Assembly: GCA_034440615.1 (NCBI GenBank)
Contig: JAOTOM010004027.1
Span: 62,001-126,000, forward strand
Reading direction: 5' to 3'
DNA: 64,000 nt
Origin: Ashinkailepas kermadecensis
Taxonomy: Eukaryota; Arthropoda; Thecostraca; Neolepadidae
This document shows, in pieces, positions 1-9,604 of this stretch. Each line of letters begins with the position of its first letter. Position 1 is the first letter of the stretch. The notes under the pieces are model-generated. The model was not told the DNA's origin. It saw nothing but the letters and a program-made list of their open reading frames with translations, and did not search any database. Both the position numbers and the translations under genes were made by a program.

Positions 1-1914
1 ATAATAGCATATGTTAATCGGTAACCAGGATTGTCAATAAAGTAAAACCAAGTCGGATGCCAGTCTCGAGATCTCGTGGCGTACAACACGTCAACATATT
101 TTTGTTTCATGTCGTTATGACTCTCCGTTTGAAAACGCTATGCGGCTTAAAACGCCCCCTTCGCACCCATCGCACTGCAGAAGGTGGGAACATGCTGTAC
201 ACGGGCGGTCTTAAACCTTGCAGCTCGTAGAGGTTATTTTGATGTGTCCGAGGTTTTTTTTTCTGAGGTAACTCCTAAATAATGTGTGAAATTGCTTCGA
301 CATTTAGCACAACTTCAAAAAGAAAATGATGAGCACACAGTGCAAAAAAATGGAGATCCAATCTATTAAGGTCACGGGGTTAAGTTCGGTTCAAATCAGG
401 CCACGACCTCTGCTCCATGCTGATTTATGCGTACATTGAAACATTTCTCATGAACAAACTTTACAAGACACAGTCAAAAGTCGAAGATGAGTGCGACAAG
501 TTGGGTGTCAATGTGACAAATGATCAATGAAAAAACCACGAACACAAAAAAGTGACCTTCGGCGATTTCTAGGCCACTTGGACATTTCATTCGGTCAAAA
601 GGTCTTTTTCGTGCATAATTTTGTCATAGCTTAATATTTCAAACCAAAAAATCTGAGTGTGTATAATGATAACCTAAGTCCTCTAATGGTATTCCAAGTT
701 TCAATTAAAGTCAGGTCATTGAGACGTGGTCTTAAGCGTAATGCACGTTAAGCACAATGTTTCATAATTTGAATTGAAATTGAAAATTGATTGAAAATTG
801 AGAATTATCATATTCAACAGTTGATAACATATTTTCTAGTACTTGACCTTAACCTGGTAGGTAGCCGTCACCTTCTTGCGTGTCATGGTCTTCCACAATG
901 CCTGACATGTATTCGTCTATGCTCCTTCATCTATCGATGGAATAAATACATCGATCGATCTGACCTAGAGTGTGGTACTCCCGAAACCCTGTGAGTTTTC
1001 TCGACAGTTCCAGCAGACATTTGTCGCATGCGGAATAATGTGGTTATTACAGCGGAATAATTATTGTCATTGTATTTGTGTGCTCTTCATATGGACAATA
1101 TCATTCGAGTCCTGTGACATGTTTTGATAACATGTGATTTCCTTGGCAGCATCCCAAGGAGGCGACATCTGATATACTGTCACAGACATCTAGTGATGGC
1201 GATGAAAAGTTCGAGTTGGTGTTGTCTCCGGAAGATGCCAGTGTGGAGATCGTTCCGTCACCGGGTGACGTGGTATGTCCAGCACCATGGTCATCGACCT
1301 GGTATATTTGGAAGACTGTTCATTTTGTCTAGCTGCAGATTTATCTACGATCGTTCACTTGCCTTCAATTGCTTGTGAACATTTGATAGTTTCTGCTGGC
1401 GTTGTAAACCCAATGGTAAAGGAAATTCAACCAGCTGCTTCCTGTTGTTTTCCTTCTACTTGGTTCAATATTTGATAAGCCATAGGGCTATTGCAGTAGT
1501 CTTGTGACATGCGCTTTCGTGGTTTCGTGGTGCAGTGGCTTTCAGGGCGCGTGCGGGGCCGTACGGACGTCACGGCTCGAGCCGTGATTGTGGGGCGTGA
1601 CTAGAGCGGCATTGGAAGGCCAGTAGGTCCAGTAAAGTATTTCACTGTAAGCATGTTACCGTTGCCCTGAGCTTCCGTGAGGCCTTTTTTCCTTTCACGT
1701 GTTGCAACTACTTTGTACTGCCTTGAGGTCGTTGTACCATTAGCATTGCTACCACTGCATTCGGCTGCAGTAAGATCCAACCATCAAACCATTGAAAATG
1801 TTAGGCTGACCTCGAAAGCCACCCAGCTCACTTGTGAAGCAGGAAGCATTCCCATGCTTTAATTTTACTCGCGAGTATCTCGTTGAATAGTGGGGGGGGG
1901 GGTCAGCCAACCCA
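1..1914. other. No recognised gene; sparse flanking DNA
   Basis: I recognise no coding similarity, RNA gene or mobile element here. The open frames are short and have no domain motif. Composition shifts from AT-rich (first 1.1 kb) to more GC-rich near 1500-1660. A perfect 16-bp palindrome (CACGGCTCGAGCCGTG) lies at 1571-1586; its function is unknown. The stretch ends where LINE-like coding begins. Confidence 0.5.
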
Positions 1915-2644
1915 AAAGATTCCACGGAATGTCTGAATGTTCGTGGAGAATGTCCTATCAAATGTGGAGAATGGTAGAAGACAAACAGTTCCAAGATCAG
2001 AATAGGTTCATCCCCAATAGGCAAATTAGATTAAACAAGATTTAGTGCCCTTCATGGCTGACCAAGGAAGTAAAACATTTACTGCAGTCAAAGAAGCAGG
2101 CATTTAAGAAACTAAAAGATGTTAACTCTGAGGCAAATCTAGAATCATATAGAATAGGTAGAAATAAAGTTAGGAAGTGTGTAAGGGCATCTAATAGACT
2201 GGCTGAAATCAAATTAGCTCGATAATGTTCAGGAGGCAATGCTAAGAGGTTCTTTAGTTTCTACAAATTTAAGTCTAAAAAGTGTAATGTAGGGCCATTG
2301 GAGGTAGATGGTAAAATAGTTGTTGAGGATTGTGATATAGTGGAGTCCCTAGCCAAACAATTCTCATCAGTCTTTACTAAAGATAACTCTTCTGGCACAT
2401 TGCAAACAACTGAAAGCAATGCCATAGTAGGAGATAGGTCGGAGGGCCTTACAATAACAACAGAAGCTAAAGAAAATCAGTTGCAGAATATAAAGCCTAA
2501 TAAAGCTTCTGGGTCAAATGATATATATATGCTAGGATCTGAATAGAGTGTGCTAAAGCATTGGCAGTTCCCTAGGTATCATTTTCAGGCGTTCTATGGA
2601 GTTATGAAGTACCGGAAGATTGGCGAAATGCAAATGTAGTACCG
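1915..2644 (+). pseudogene. CR1/L2-like LINE, region before RT, part 1
   Basis: Translation in shifting frames gives the linker between endonuclease and reverse transcriptase of a CR1/L2-like non-LTR retrotransposon. Visible pieces include WLTKEVKHLLQSKKQAFKKL near 2060, RFFSFYKFKSKK near 2250, then GPLEVDGK...FSSVFTKDN around 2292-2393 and NIKPNKASGSNDI near 2490. The line continues to VPEDWRNANVVP, ending about 2644. A stop at 2222-2224 and at least one frameshift before 2640 mark it as dead. The next expected residues (PIF-KG) reappear at about 4903, so this is one LINE copy split by an insertion. Family assignment is from motif style, not a search. Confidence 0.75.
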
Positions 2645-3189
2645 ATGGGAGACAACACGGAGTTTCTGCCACCAGATGGCAGTGCAGGCGACTATGGCAC
2701 CAGAGTCAGCAAACTGCAGTCCGCTACCATTGGGAGTATGTGTTGGGACGTTGTTGCTGCTGGATTTCAATGGCTTTGCGCATAATATTTCAGTAACCAT
2801 TTAGAGACCTGGGTGTGGGCTGTGCTTCTAAATTCATGGCGTTGGTTCCCAGCCGAGGAATCCCGAAAAAAGGAATATAAGGAGGAAAATTTATATACAA
2901 GCCTCCATCATGCGAATTAAACACTCCCGTGCATGTGCGACACCTTTCAATGAGTGAAGGAGATGATTGTATTGAAGCGTGGCATAATGGGTATGTATTC
3001 ACTAATGTGGAGTATGCTAATGTTTGCTTACCGATGGGTGATGATCTTTCCTCGTAGTACTGTCTTTTTTTCATGGCTGGTGGTTAGGACAGTGCCTGTT
3101 TGGTTGAAGTTAGGATATGTTGGATATCGGCATGGGTTCCAGGTAGGCACCAGATGCGTTATTGTACGTAATTTTAGAGGGCACCTTCC

Positions 3190-3500
3190 CCAGGAACAGA
3201 TTTAGGGACATCAGGGACACCCTCCCCCAGGAAAAGGTGGTGCCCCTTTTACCCGGAGAAGGCGCCCTTCCGGGCAGGCTACAGTGAAACCCGCCTCGCT
3301 CAAAAGATGTTTTAACCAAATGGTTCTTCTGAGAGGAAACGGCGCCCTCTTGAAGGTAAAAGACGTCAGCAAAACTAAAAACGTTCAGTGCATCCAAGTG
3401 CACCCCTCCCCACGGGCTCGATGAATTTTCAGCCGAAAGCGCACCTCCGAGAGCTTTCGCAGTGGCGCACTTTTAAGGAAATGACGCCCCCCCCCCCCGA
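3190..3500 (+). repeat. Dispersed repeat family R, copy 1
   Basis: This is one of at least seven diverged copies in the window. Diagnostic parts are GGTGGTGCCCCTTTTACC near 3240 and TTTTCAGCCGAAAGCGCAC near 3425. Similar strings recur at about 4130, 17735, 53525, 58440, 61130 and 63180. No ORF is shared, so it is probably a non-autonomous DNA element or old SINE-like repeat. A C-run lies at about 3486-3499. Confidence 0.5.
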
Positions 3501-4129
3501 GAACAATGTTCACTCCCGTAAAAAGCCTGGAGCTGCCCTTGACGCTCCTCCTGTGCGCAACGCTGAGATCCTCCGCCCGATGTTAAGTTCGGAAAGCTTG
3601 TATTACATGCACAGTACGGTAATTTCAGTTCTGAAATTGTATAATTTGGTTGGGAAATTACTCAGATAGGGTCGCAGCCGGAATTTTCTTAAGGTGGAGG
3701 GTTGACCAGAAAAATTAGATGAAACGAAGACCACTTTCGGCGCGCGAAGCGAGCTGAAAATGTCTGGTGTTGCGTGGGAAAATCTCAAAATGTCTGATTT
3801 GATCTGGTATATTTTTGCGATGCTAAGGGGATGGGGCGGCTCTCCGCCCACTGCCCTTGACTGCGCCTGTTCACCCAGACAGGAATAATTTTGCAAGCTG
3901 TTATGCTCTGCTTTTGGACAATTACTATTCCTCTCCCACCATTGTCCTAAACCATGATATAAAAATGAAAGTGATCACACAAAAATATAGCATCAATGAT
4001 ATAATGAAATGAGGAAGCAACAAGGAAAGAGTGCCATGGATTATATACGAAACATCACACCAACCGCTGGTGACACCAGGTGCACAACTCAGATCACATC
4101 ACACGACAATGTACAGGTCTCATCAGTGG

Positions 4130-4640
4130 CGGCTCCAGGGGGCCAATGGGGTCATGCCTCTCCCCCATGCAAGTTGAGGACAAGGCGCCTTCCATGCAAA
4201 GCACCACGAGGGGCCAAGTCCTTAAGCTGGGCCACCGGCAAGGCGGTGTGATCTATCATGAGGTGTGCTCCAGGGGTGGATAAAGGAGGGGGGACTCGGA
4301 GCATGTGCCACTCATGGAAAGGCCGCCCACCTGGACCGAGAAAAAGCACCGATGGAAGGCTAGGTCCACCCCGACACCTTCTCCGCTCAACTTATTTGTT
4401 TTCAGCCGAAGGTGCCTGTCTAAGAGGACAGGGCTCCCCTTTGAGAACAATCAAACGCACCCCTTCAGTATCATCGAATGCACCCTCCGAGGGGTGCATT
4501 CGATTCTGGCGCCACTCGGAGGGGATGGCGCGCCTCCGGACAAATGCCGCCATGCAATTCCTAGATCCACCCTCGGTGCGCTTTACTCAGACGCATTACC
4601 TATCGGCAACATCAGTAACTTAGCTTGGAAATCACCAACA
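4130..4640 (+). repeat. Dispersed repeat family R, copy 2
   Basis: This copy shares the TTTTCAGCCGAAGGTGCC motif near 4402 and the GC-rich GGCGCC-type blocks of the family. An internal near-repeat (CACCCCTTCAGTATCATCGA, then ATGCACCCTCCGAGGGGTGC) lies around 4460-4500 and includes the perfect inverted repeat GCACCC-TCCGA-GGGTGC. No coding function is evident. Confidence 0.45.
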
Positions 4641-4902
4641 CCAGGTCCCCGCGGTGCCCGCCCTTCCTGCCAGGGTGAGAGGCAGGTGACGCCATATCGC
4701 CTCAGCTGCTGAATACGTCGTAAAGTCATAACCACCACCACCACCAACACCAAGTAATCGATTTCATCAAGCTTCTACTATTCGAATCCCACACTCTCCA
4801 CAAGCCAAATGCATTGGGTGCGGCCAATGAGGCCATCAATTCAAGTCCTACTCGCATGTGTCGCCGCTCTGGAGGCTGCATCTGGAAGCTTTCGCGCATT
4901 GT

Positions 4903-5749
4903 CTCCAATTTTCCAAAAGGGAAGTTTGAAGTGTGTTTGAAACTGCAGGCCAGTCAGTTTGACCTCAATAGTTTGCAAGGTACTAGAAAAGCTTGTGAAA
5001 AAGAATATTCATACTCACAGATAGACTCAACATTCTAAGGGATACCCAACATGATTTCGATCTCCAAGATCTTGTTTAACTAACATATTGGAGTTTATGG
5101 AGTATGTAACCAAAGAACTAGGCAATCAAAGCAGGATGGCTGTAGTGTACATGGACCTTAGCAAAGCTATTTATAAGGTTCCACATGGGCATATAATTTA
5201 GCAACTAGAATAGCATGGGATTGATGGTAAGGTTCTAGGTTGGATTGAAGCATGGTTAAGGGGACGAAAACAAAGGGTAGTGTTAAATGGATGTAAATCT
5301 GAATGGAAGGATGTTCTGAGTGGAGTGCCGCAGTGGTCTGTTCTAGGGCCACTTCTCTTTATCATCTTTTTAAATAACATTGAGGTAGGGCTGATGAATA
5401 GGGTGTTCAAATTTGCTGATGACATCAAATTGGTAGGAGTGGTAGACAGTAGTAAGCAATCTAGTAATATTGAACTAAACTTGGGGGACCTGACAAAGTG
5501 GGCTGATCAATGGCAGATGTCTTTCAACTATGAAAAATGTAAGATTATGCATCTTAGGTCTGGAGGTGAGACTTTCAGATATACAATGGGAGGTAGGAAA
5601 TTGGATGTTATTGAAGAAGAAAGAGATTTAGGTGTGTTAGTTTCAAATGCTCTTAAAGCAGAAAAAAATGTGTCTCAGCTAGGAGCAGATAAATCAGAAT
5701 GCTGGAAATCATTCATAGTAGTGCGAGGTATAAGAGCAAAGAAGTGATG
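4903..5749 (+). pseudogene. CR1/L2-like LINE RT domain, part 2
   Basis: This continues the LINE begun at 1915 and encodes the reverse transcriptase palm. Recognisable blocks are CLKLQASQFDLNSLQG near 4945, MEYVTKELGNQSRMAVVYMD near 5097 leading into LSKA, GKVLGWIEAWLRGRKQRVV near 5230, then GVPQWSVLGPLLFIIFLNN and KFADDIKLVG (5320-5440). The FADD active-site box is intact. The PQG motif has become PQW and the second aspartate of motif A (usually F-D-K-V) reads Y-K-V, so the enzyme would be inactive. In-frame stops (for example near 5201 and 5209) confirm decay. The copy is interrupted at 5762 by a SINE. Confidence 0.85.
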
Positions 5750-5761
5750 AAAATGCTGTAC

Positions 5762-5930
5762 CGGGGGACGAGTGGTCTAGGGGTAAGATGCTCGTCTCGC
5801 AATCGAAAGATTGTGGGTTCGAGTCCCACCTGTTGCTGCTCTTCGCCCGCGACCAATCGGCGTGAGAGATTGGCGACGCTATATGACTCAACGGTCGACG
5901 TGTCGTAAAACCAATAACCAACCAACCAAC
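5762..5930 (+). mobile_element. SINE family 1 (tRNA-Pro-like head), copy 1
   Basis: A 169-bp SINE flanked by a perfect 12-bp TSD, AAAATGCTGTAC, at 5750-5761 and 5931-5942. The head carries a polymerase III A box (GTGGTCTAGGGGTAAGAT) and B box (GGGTTCGAGTCCCACC) and resembles tRNA-Pro. The body has the shared core CCAATCGGCGTGAGAG and a tail ending GTCGTAAAACC, then (CCAA)n. It sits inside the LINE RT ORF; the LINE frame resumes directly after the right TSD, so the SINE is younger than the LINE copy. Confidence 0.93.
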
Positions 5931-5942
5931 AAAATGCTGTAC

Positions 5943-6412
5943 CTGGCCTCTGTGCGACCCCACTTAGAATATTCTGTACAGGCATGGAGCCCCTACTTAT
6001 AAAAATATATACACATGCTAGAAAGGGTGCAGCGCAAAGCCACTGGGCTAGGTCACTGCACTGGGTAACTTAGAATATGGGGGAAAACCTATGGCATTAG
6101 ATATGCACTCACTCAAGAATAGGATATTAATGGGTGATATGGTTGAAATATATAAAATTACTAAAGGGCTAGATCAGGTCAATCTGAATGATGGCCTTCT
6201 AGTTAAACTATCGCATTGGGGTCATCAATTCAGGTTAGACAAATCAAGGTATAGGACAGTTAAGCGACAACAGGTCTTCAGTCAAAGGATTGTTGATTGG
6301 TGGAATAATCTGCGTGCTGATGTCGGGAGTCCCTCATTGAATGCATTTCAAAATATGGTGGGCAACTTTTTTGGGGTTGCAAAATCTTGTTTTTGAGTTC
6401 TAAATAGTGGTG
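5943..6412 (+). pseudogene. CR1/L2-like LINE RT C-terminus, part 3
   Basis: The C-terminal domain of the same LINE resumes with LASVRPHLEYSVQAWSPYL and continues through MVEIYKITKGLDQVNLN (about 6139) and FSQRIVDWWNNLRADVG (about 6280). A stop at about 5999 and a frame change before 6091 show decay. A clearly homologous second copy lies at 54375-54689. The ORF ends with a stop at about 6394. Confidence 0.85.
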
Positions 6413-6725
6413 GATGAGGGGATATTTATGCCAAGTAGATGTGCACAGTCCCTTTAAGCAGTTATGGATGGGGTCTGAAAATTATTGGTGGGGCACTCGA
6501 GTCAAATGTTACATGAGATCGAGTGAATGGGGCTAAATAGGTAAGTTCGATAAACACTGATGAGTGTGGGGGATGTTGGAGGATGTATTCTTTGGAATTA
6601 GGGATGTGGTGTTGGTTGCGGTGACGAGTGTTTTTTTTTGCCAGGGTTATGGTATCTTCCCTTTATGGACTTAATCTGGATGGGCCCTTGTGACTCTTAT
6701 TAAGTCTGATCACTTTTTACTTTAA
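6413..6725 (+). mobile_element. 3' UTR and tail of the CR1/L2-like LINE
   Basis: Non-coding sequence after the RT C-terminus. The terminal part around 6645-6712 (GGTTATGGTATCTTCC, GGATGGGCCCTTGTG, CTTATTAAGTCT) recurs at 60425-60512 and 60700-60785, and as reverse complement at 55031-55103, showing that it is a conserved LINE 3' end. A T-run near 6631 is internal. No poly(A) tail is obvious. Confidence 0.65.
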
Positions 6726-7090
6726 GAATGTCACTGACAAGTTGCGAAAGCTAGTTCCAAAAAGATTGAAATATTCTCTTGCCCAAGGTTAGGTACAAGG
6801 TATGCTTGGACTAAAGCACTGCTTCTGAGGTATCTACACTGGCCGTTAAAAATAAAGAAGTATTCATTTTCGGTGGCTTTTTGTGTGTGTGTGTGGGGAG
6901 GGGGCGAATAAACCCATGTGACAATGCAGCCGACCAGGAAATCTGCTGAATTCCCTTGTCATGGATTTCCAGGCAGAGCATGTCGATCAAAAGGATGTGC
7001 TTGCCATGTATGTGGGGGAAAATGGGCACAACTACGCTTTTGACAAGCTACAGCCTGGCATCGCTGCCAAGCATCACTTGTTCACTGAGA

Positions 7091-7158
7091 GCCGTCTGGG
7101 CGGATAATCTGAGCTGAAAGTGAGGCGTCTGGGCGGATAATCTGAGCTGAAAGTGAGG
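7091..7158. repeat. Two-copy tandem duplication, 34-bp unit
   Basis: The 34-bp unit beginning CGTCTGGGCGGATAATCTG occurs twice in direct succession with no visible differences. The rest of 6730-7350 has no recognised gene. Confidence 0.8.
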
Positions 7159-7364
7159 CGTCTGCGCTGCTATGGCTGCTCATTTGTCGCGCGACAGAGA
7201 AACAGTCCAACGAGAAAGTCTCCACCGTCGGGACCGATGTGCGGCCACTTTTTGCGAGTGTGCGGAGATAACACGGCTGGTATGCGTTGTCACGCTGCCC
7301 ACCTGGCCGCCGATCATTGACTAATAACTCACTGACGCTCGATCCCTGGCCATTGCAGACCGTG

Positions 7365-7526
7365 ACGACGAGTAGTCTGTGGTTAAGTTGCCCGTCTCTC
7401 AATCGAAAGTGTGTGGGTTCGCGTCCCACCTGTCGCTACTCTTCGCCCGCGACCAATCGGCGTGAGAGATTGGCGACGCTACACGACTCAACGGTCGACG
7501 TGTCGTGAAGCCAGTACCCACCATCG
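7365..7526 (+). mobile_element. SINE family 1, copy 2 (diverged head)
   Basis: The tRNA-like head is diverged (GACGAGTAGTCTGTGGTTAAG), but the B-box region, the CCAATCGGCGTGAGAG core and the GTCGACGTGTCGTGAAGCC tail match the other copies. Flanks TTGCAGACCGTG (7353-7364) and TTGCAGGCCGTG (7527-7538) form a 12-bp TSD with one mismatch. The duplicated sequence contains the AG of a possible splice acceptor in front of the ORF at 7539. The (CCAA)n tail is reduced. Confidence 0.85.
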
Positions 7527-7538
7527 TTGCAGGCCGTG

Positions 7539-7741
7539 TGTGACTGTCCGTCGCACGTGTCCCTGGACATCGAGAGCCTCCACCTGATCGACTGTGTGGC
7601 GCGGGCGGACAGCGTGAGCGGTGTGGCCGCCGACGTCAAGATGGACGTCCGGCCGGAGGAGAAGTTCAGCACACCGGACATCTCTGCCAGTGTTGTACAC
7701 CCTCTGGCAGACACCAAGGCGGCCTGGCTGCTAGCGGACTG
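7539..7741 (+). CDS. Unrecognised candidate exon
   Basis: An open GC-rich stretch preceded by a pyrimidine-poor but AG-ending boundary (TTGCAG) and followed directly by a consensus donor, GTGAGT (7742-7747). The frame reads CDCPSHVSLDIESLHLIDCV, then a charged segment, then ADTKAAWLLAD. Several cysteines suggest an extracellular or secreted protein, but I do not recognise a family. The 3' end of this exon is present again in diverged tandem copies downstream to about 8850. It could also be a chance ORF in GC-rich DNA. Confidence 0.35.
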
Positions 7742-8850
7742 GTGAGTGGTGCCGATGTCAGGGGGTGTGCCAGTGTGGCACACGCTCCGATAGACACCAC
7801 GGCGGTCTGGCTGCTGTTGACAGACCGGTGAGTGGTCCAATGTCAGAGGGTGTACCGGGTGACACACCCTCTGGCAGACAGATTCTCTTCGCAGTCTTAT
7901 GACTGTAAATGCGTTTTATCCGTCGAACCCATTTGCACAAGATATGTTACGTAGGCTTGCATTACTGACCTGCGCTGGGAAAAAAACTGTTATTCTATGT
8001 TGGATTCCGAGCCATGTGGGAATCTATGGGAACGAGGCCGCGGATGCTGCGGCGAAGCGAGGTACACGGGTCCCGTGCACACGTTCCCTCCCGCTTTCTG
8101 CTAGGGACTTCTACTCAGCTGTCAAATGTTATATTTCGGGTAAGTGGCAGGCAAGCTGGAACTCTCTAACAAACAATAAGTTGAAGACTGTAAAGCCCTA
8201 AATTGGTGAGTGGGCTTCATCATCACACCGAAACAGAGGCCACGAGGTGTCCCTGTGTCGCCTTCGTTTGGGACATACTTATGCGACACACCGGTATCTC
8301 CTGAGCGGTGACGAGACGCCACGGTGCCCGAGGTGCACCGCACCAATGTCAGGCTGACACATTTTAGTATCATCATGCGACACACCGCGCTTTTAGGCTT
8401 GCCCACGAACGGAGACGTCACTTCGCACGCACCTCTGTCTCGCTTCGGGAAGTATTATGGATGAGTCGGACATTCTTCATTCAGGAGAGCTTTTTAAATT
8501 CATCTTGGAAATGAGATATTCCGTGATTTAGACCTGTCACTAGTATACTGATGCAGACGTGGCTAGTACCAGTTTTATCATGAACAGATGCGACATCGTC
8601 TTATAACTCGCTGTCCGAACTGACGTTCACTCGCTTTTATGATTAAATGACTTGAGTTATGGGCGTTATATGACCTATGCAGTCGATGCGCCCGTAAACC
8701 ACAATAACTAACTAACTAACTCTGGCAGACACCAAAGTGGCCTGGCTGCTGACAGACAGGGGAGTGGTGCCGATGTCAGAGTGTGTGCCAGTGTGGCACA
8801 CCCTCTGATATCGGCACTAAGGTGGCCTGTCTGCTGTTGAAAATACGGGT
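7680..8850 (+). repeat. Tandem repeats of an exon end plus splice donor
   Basis: A unit running ACACCCTCTGGCAGACACC, GCGGCCTGGCTGCT, GTGAGTGGT, GATGTCAGAGGG recurs at about 7695, 7780, 7865 (interrupted by the LINE at 7881) and resumes at 8720 and 8800. The repeats encode WLL-type peptides (AAWLLAD, AVWLLLTD, VAWLLTD, VACLLLK) and mostly keep the GTGAGT or GGAGTG donor-like string. They appear to be tandem duplications of the exon end at 7741. Confidence 0.6.
7881..8719 (+). mobile_element. 5'-truncated RNase H-type LINE (3' fragment)
   Basis: The fragment encodes the end of an RNase H domain (CWIPSHVGIYGNEAADAAAK at about 7997-8056, with the His and Asp catalytic region) and the C-terminal zinc-like tail (LCRLRLGHTYATHRYLL, then CPRCTAP; a stop at about 8358). 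This order is typical of I/Jockey-superfamily elements with RNase H. The 3' end carries a stem-loop (GGGCG 8661-8665, CGCCC 8689-8693) followed by (TAAC)n. The 12-bp TSD CTCTGGCAGACA (7869-7880 and 8720-8731) defines a truncated insertion into the exon-end repeats; because the target is itself repetitive, the TSD alone is weaker evidence than usual. Confidence 0.85.
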
Positions 8851-9019
8851 GAGTGCGGTGCAGTGTCTGGCGGATAACGCGACACGTCGCAACATTGGCG
8901 GAGCGTCGACAAGTGTGGCGTTAGTGATGCAAATCACCCGAGTGGTGTCAGCGTCCAGCGCACGCCCCGAGGTGGAAGCTCAAGCTCCGCCGAAGGGAGG
9001 CGAACACCCCGAGGCGCGT

Positions 9020-9180
9020 TCTCCTCCGGTGGTGCCGGGCTCCTCTTGGTGCTCACTTCCGCGCTCTCGGCGCAATCGGCCCCGAGCTGTCCGAGATCCG
9101 CCGCTGTGGCGCTGCGCCCATCTCAGACGCTCCAGATCCCTCCAGAGCCCTCAGGCTACATCCAACTGAGTGTGGGAGGC
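9020..9180 (+). other. Unrecognised ORF with a hydrophobic N-terminus
   Basis: One frame reads GAGLLLVLTSALSAQSAPS followed by a Pro/Ser-rich segment, resembling a signal peptide and cleavage region, and closes near a GTGCGTGTG string at about 9185. There is no upstream ATG in the same frame that I can place, so an initiating exon is not established. Treat it as a weak candidate. The surrounding 8850-9410 shows nothing else recognisable apart from a G-run at 9270. Confidence 0.2.
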
Positions 9181-9425
9181 GGGGTGCGTGTGTCGAGGAT
9201 CACTAATGCTCGTTGTGATCGTAATCCTGTCGTTCGATGCCTCTGTTCGCTTCATGGATCTCCGAGGGAGGGGAGGGGGGGCGTTCTATGCACAGCATTA
9301 TTATTGTACAAACGATCCCGGTGGACATGCGTGACGCGCTACAGATTCATGTTTAAAACCATTCTAAAAGCTTCCGTAGATGCTTGCAATACTGCGGCGT
9401 GTACGATTGCCACCGAATATGCGCT

Positions 9426-9460
9426 TAGTCGATGCGCCCCTAAGCCCAAATAACCAACCA
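9426..9460 (+). mobile_element. 35-bp micro-insertion of the LINE 3' tail
   Basis: The insert reads GTCGATGCGCCC, CTAAGCCCAAATAA, then CCAACCA, which is the 3' half of the LINE tail hairpin plus the (CCAA)n tail. It is bounded by a perfect 14-bp TSD, ACCGAATATGCGCT, at 9412-9425 and 9461-9474. An extremely 5'-truncated retroposition event is the simplest explanation. Confidence 0.85.
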
Positions 9461-9604
9461 ACCGAATATGCGCTCGGCACACCGTTGAGCGGTGTGTAAG
9501 GTACAAATGTCGTCCCAGACGATACGAACACATGGCCAACTTCGCTATCAAGGAATCGTTGCTGTAGCACATCAAGCGGCACCGTTGCCATCTCCGCATT
9601 GTCT

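Larger units (their letters stand above)
2645..4902. mobile_element. 2.26-kb insertion splitting the CR1-like LINE
   Basis: The LINE reading breaks off at about 2644 and resumes at about 4903, so the interval is inserted DNA. Its two ends read GGGAGACAA and TTGTCTCC, a possible short terminal inverted repeat; I could not see a clear TSD. No transposase is evident. It carries two copies of the dispersed family described at 3190 and 4130, an (ACC)n tract at about 4731-4752, and at 4815-4902 a segment related to sequence in the inverted-repeat arms at 55750-55810 and 59690-59760. It may be a composite of several non-autonomous repeats rather than one element. Confidence 0.5.

Noticed and set aside
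5762..5835. tRNA gene call for the tRNA-like heads (also 16140, 18571, 54719, 62123)
   Set aside because: Each head is fused to a conserved body and tail, has TSDs and imperfect acceptor stems; these are SINEs.
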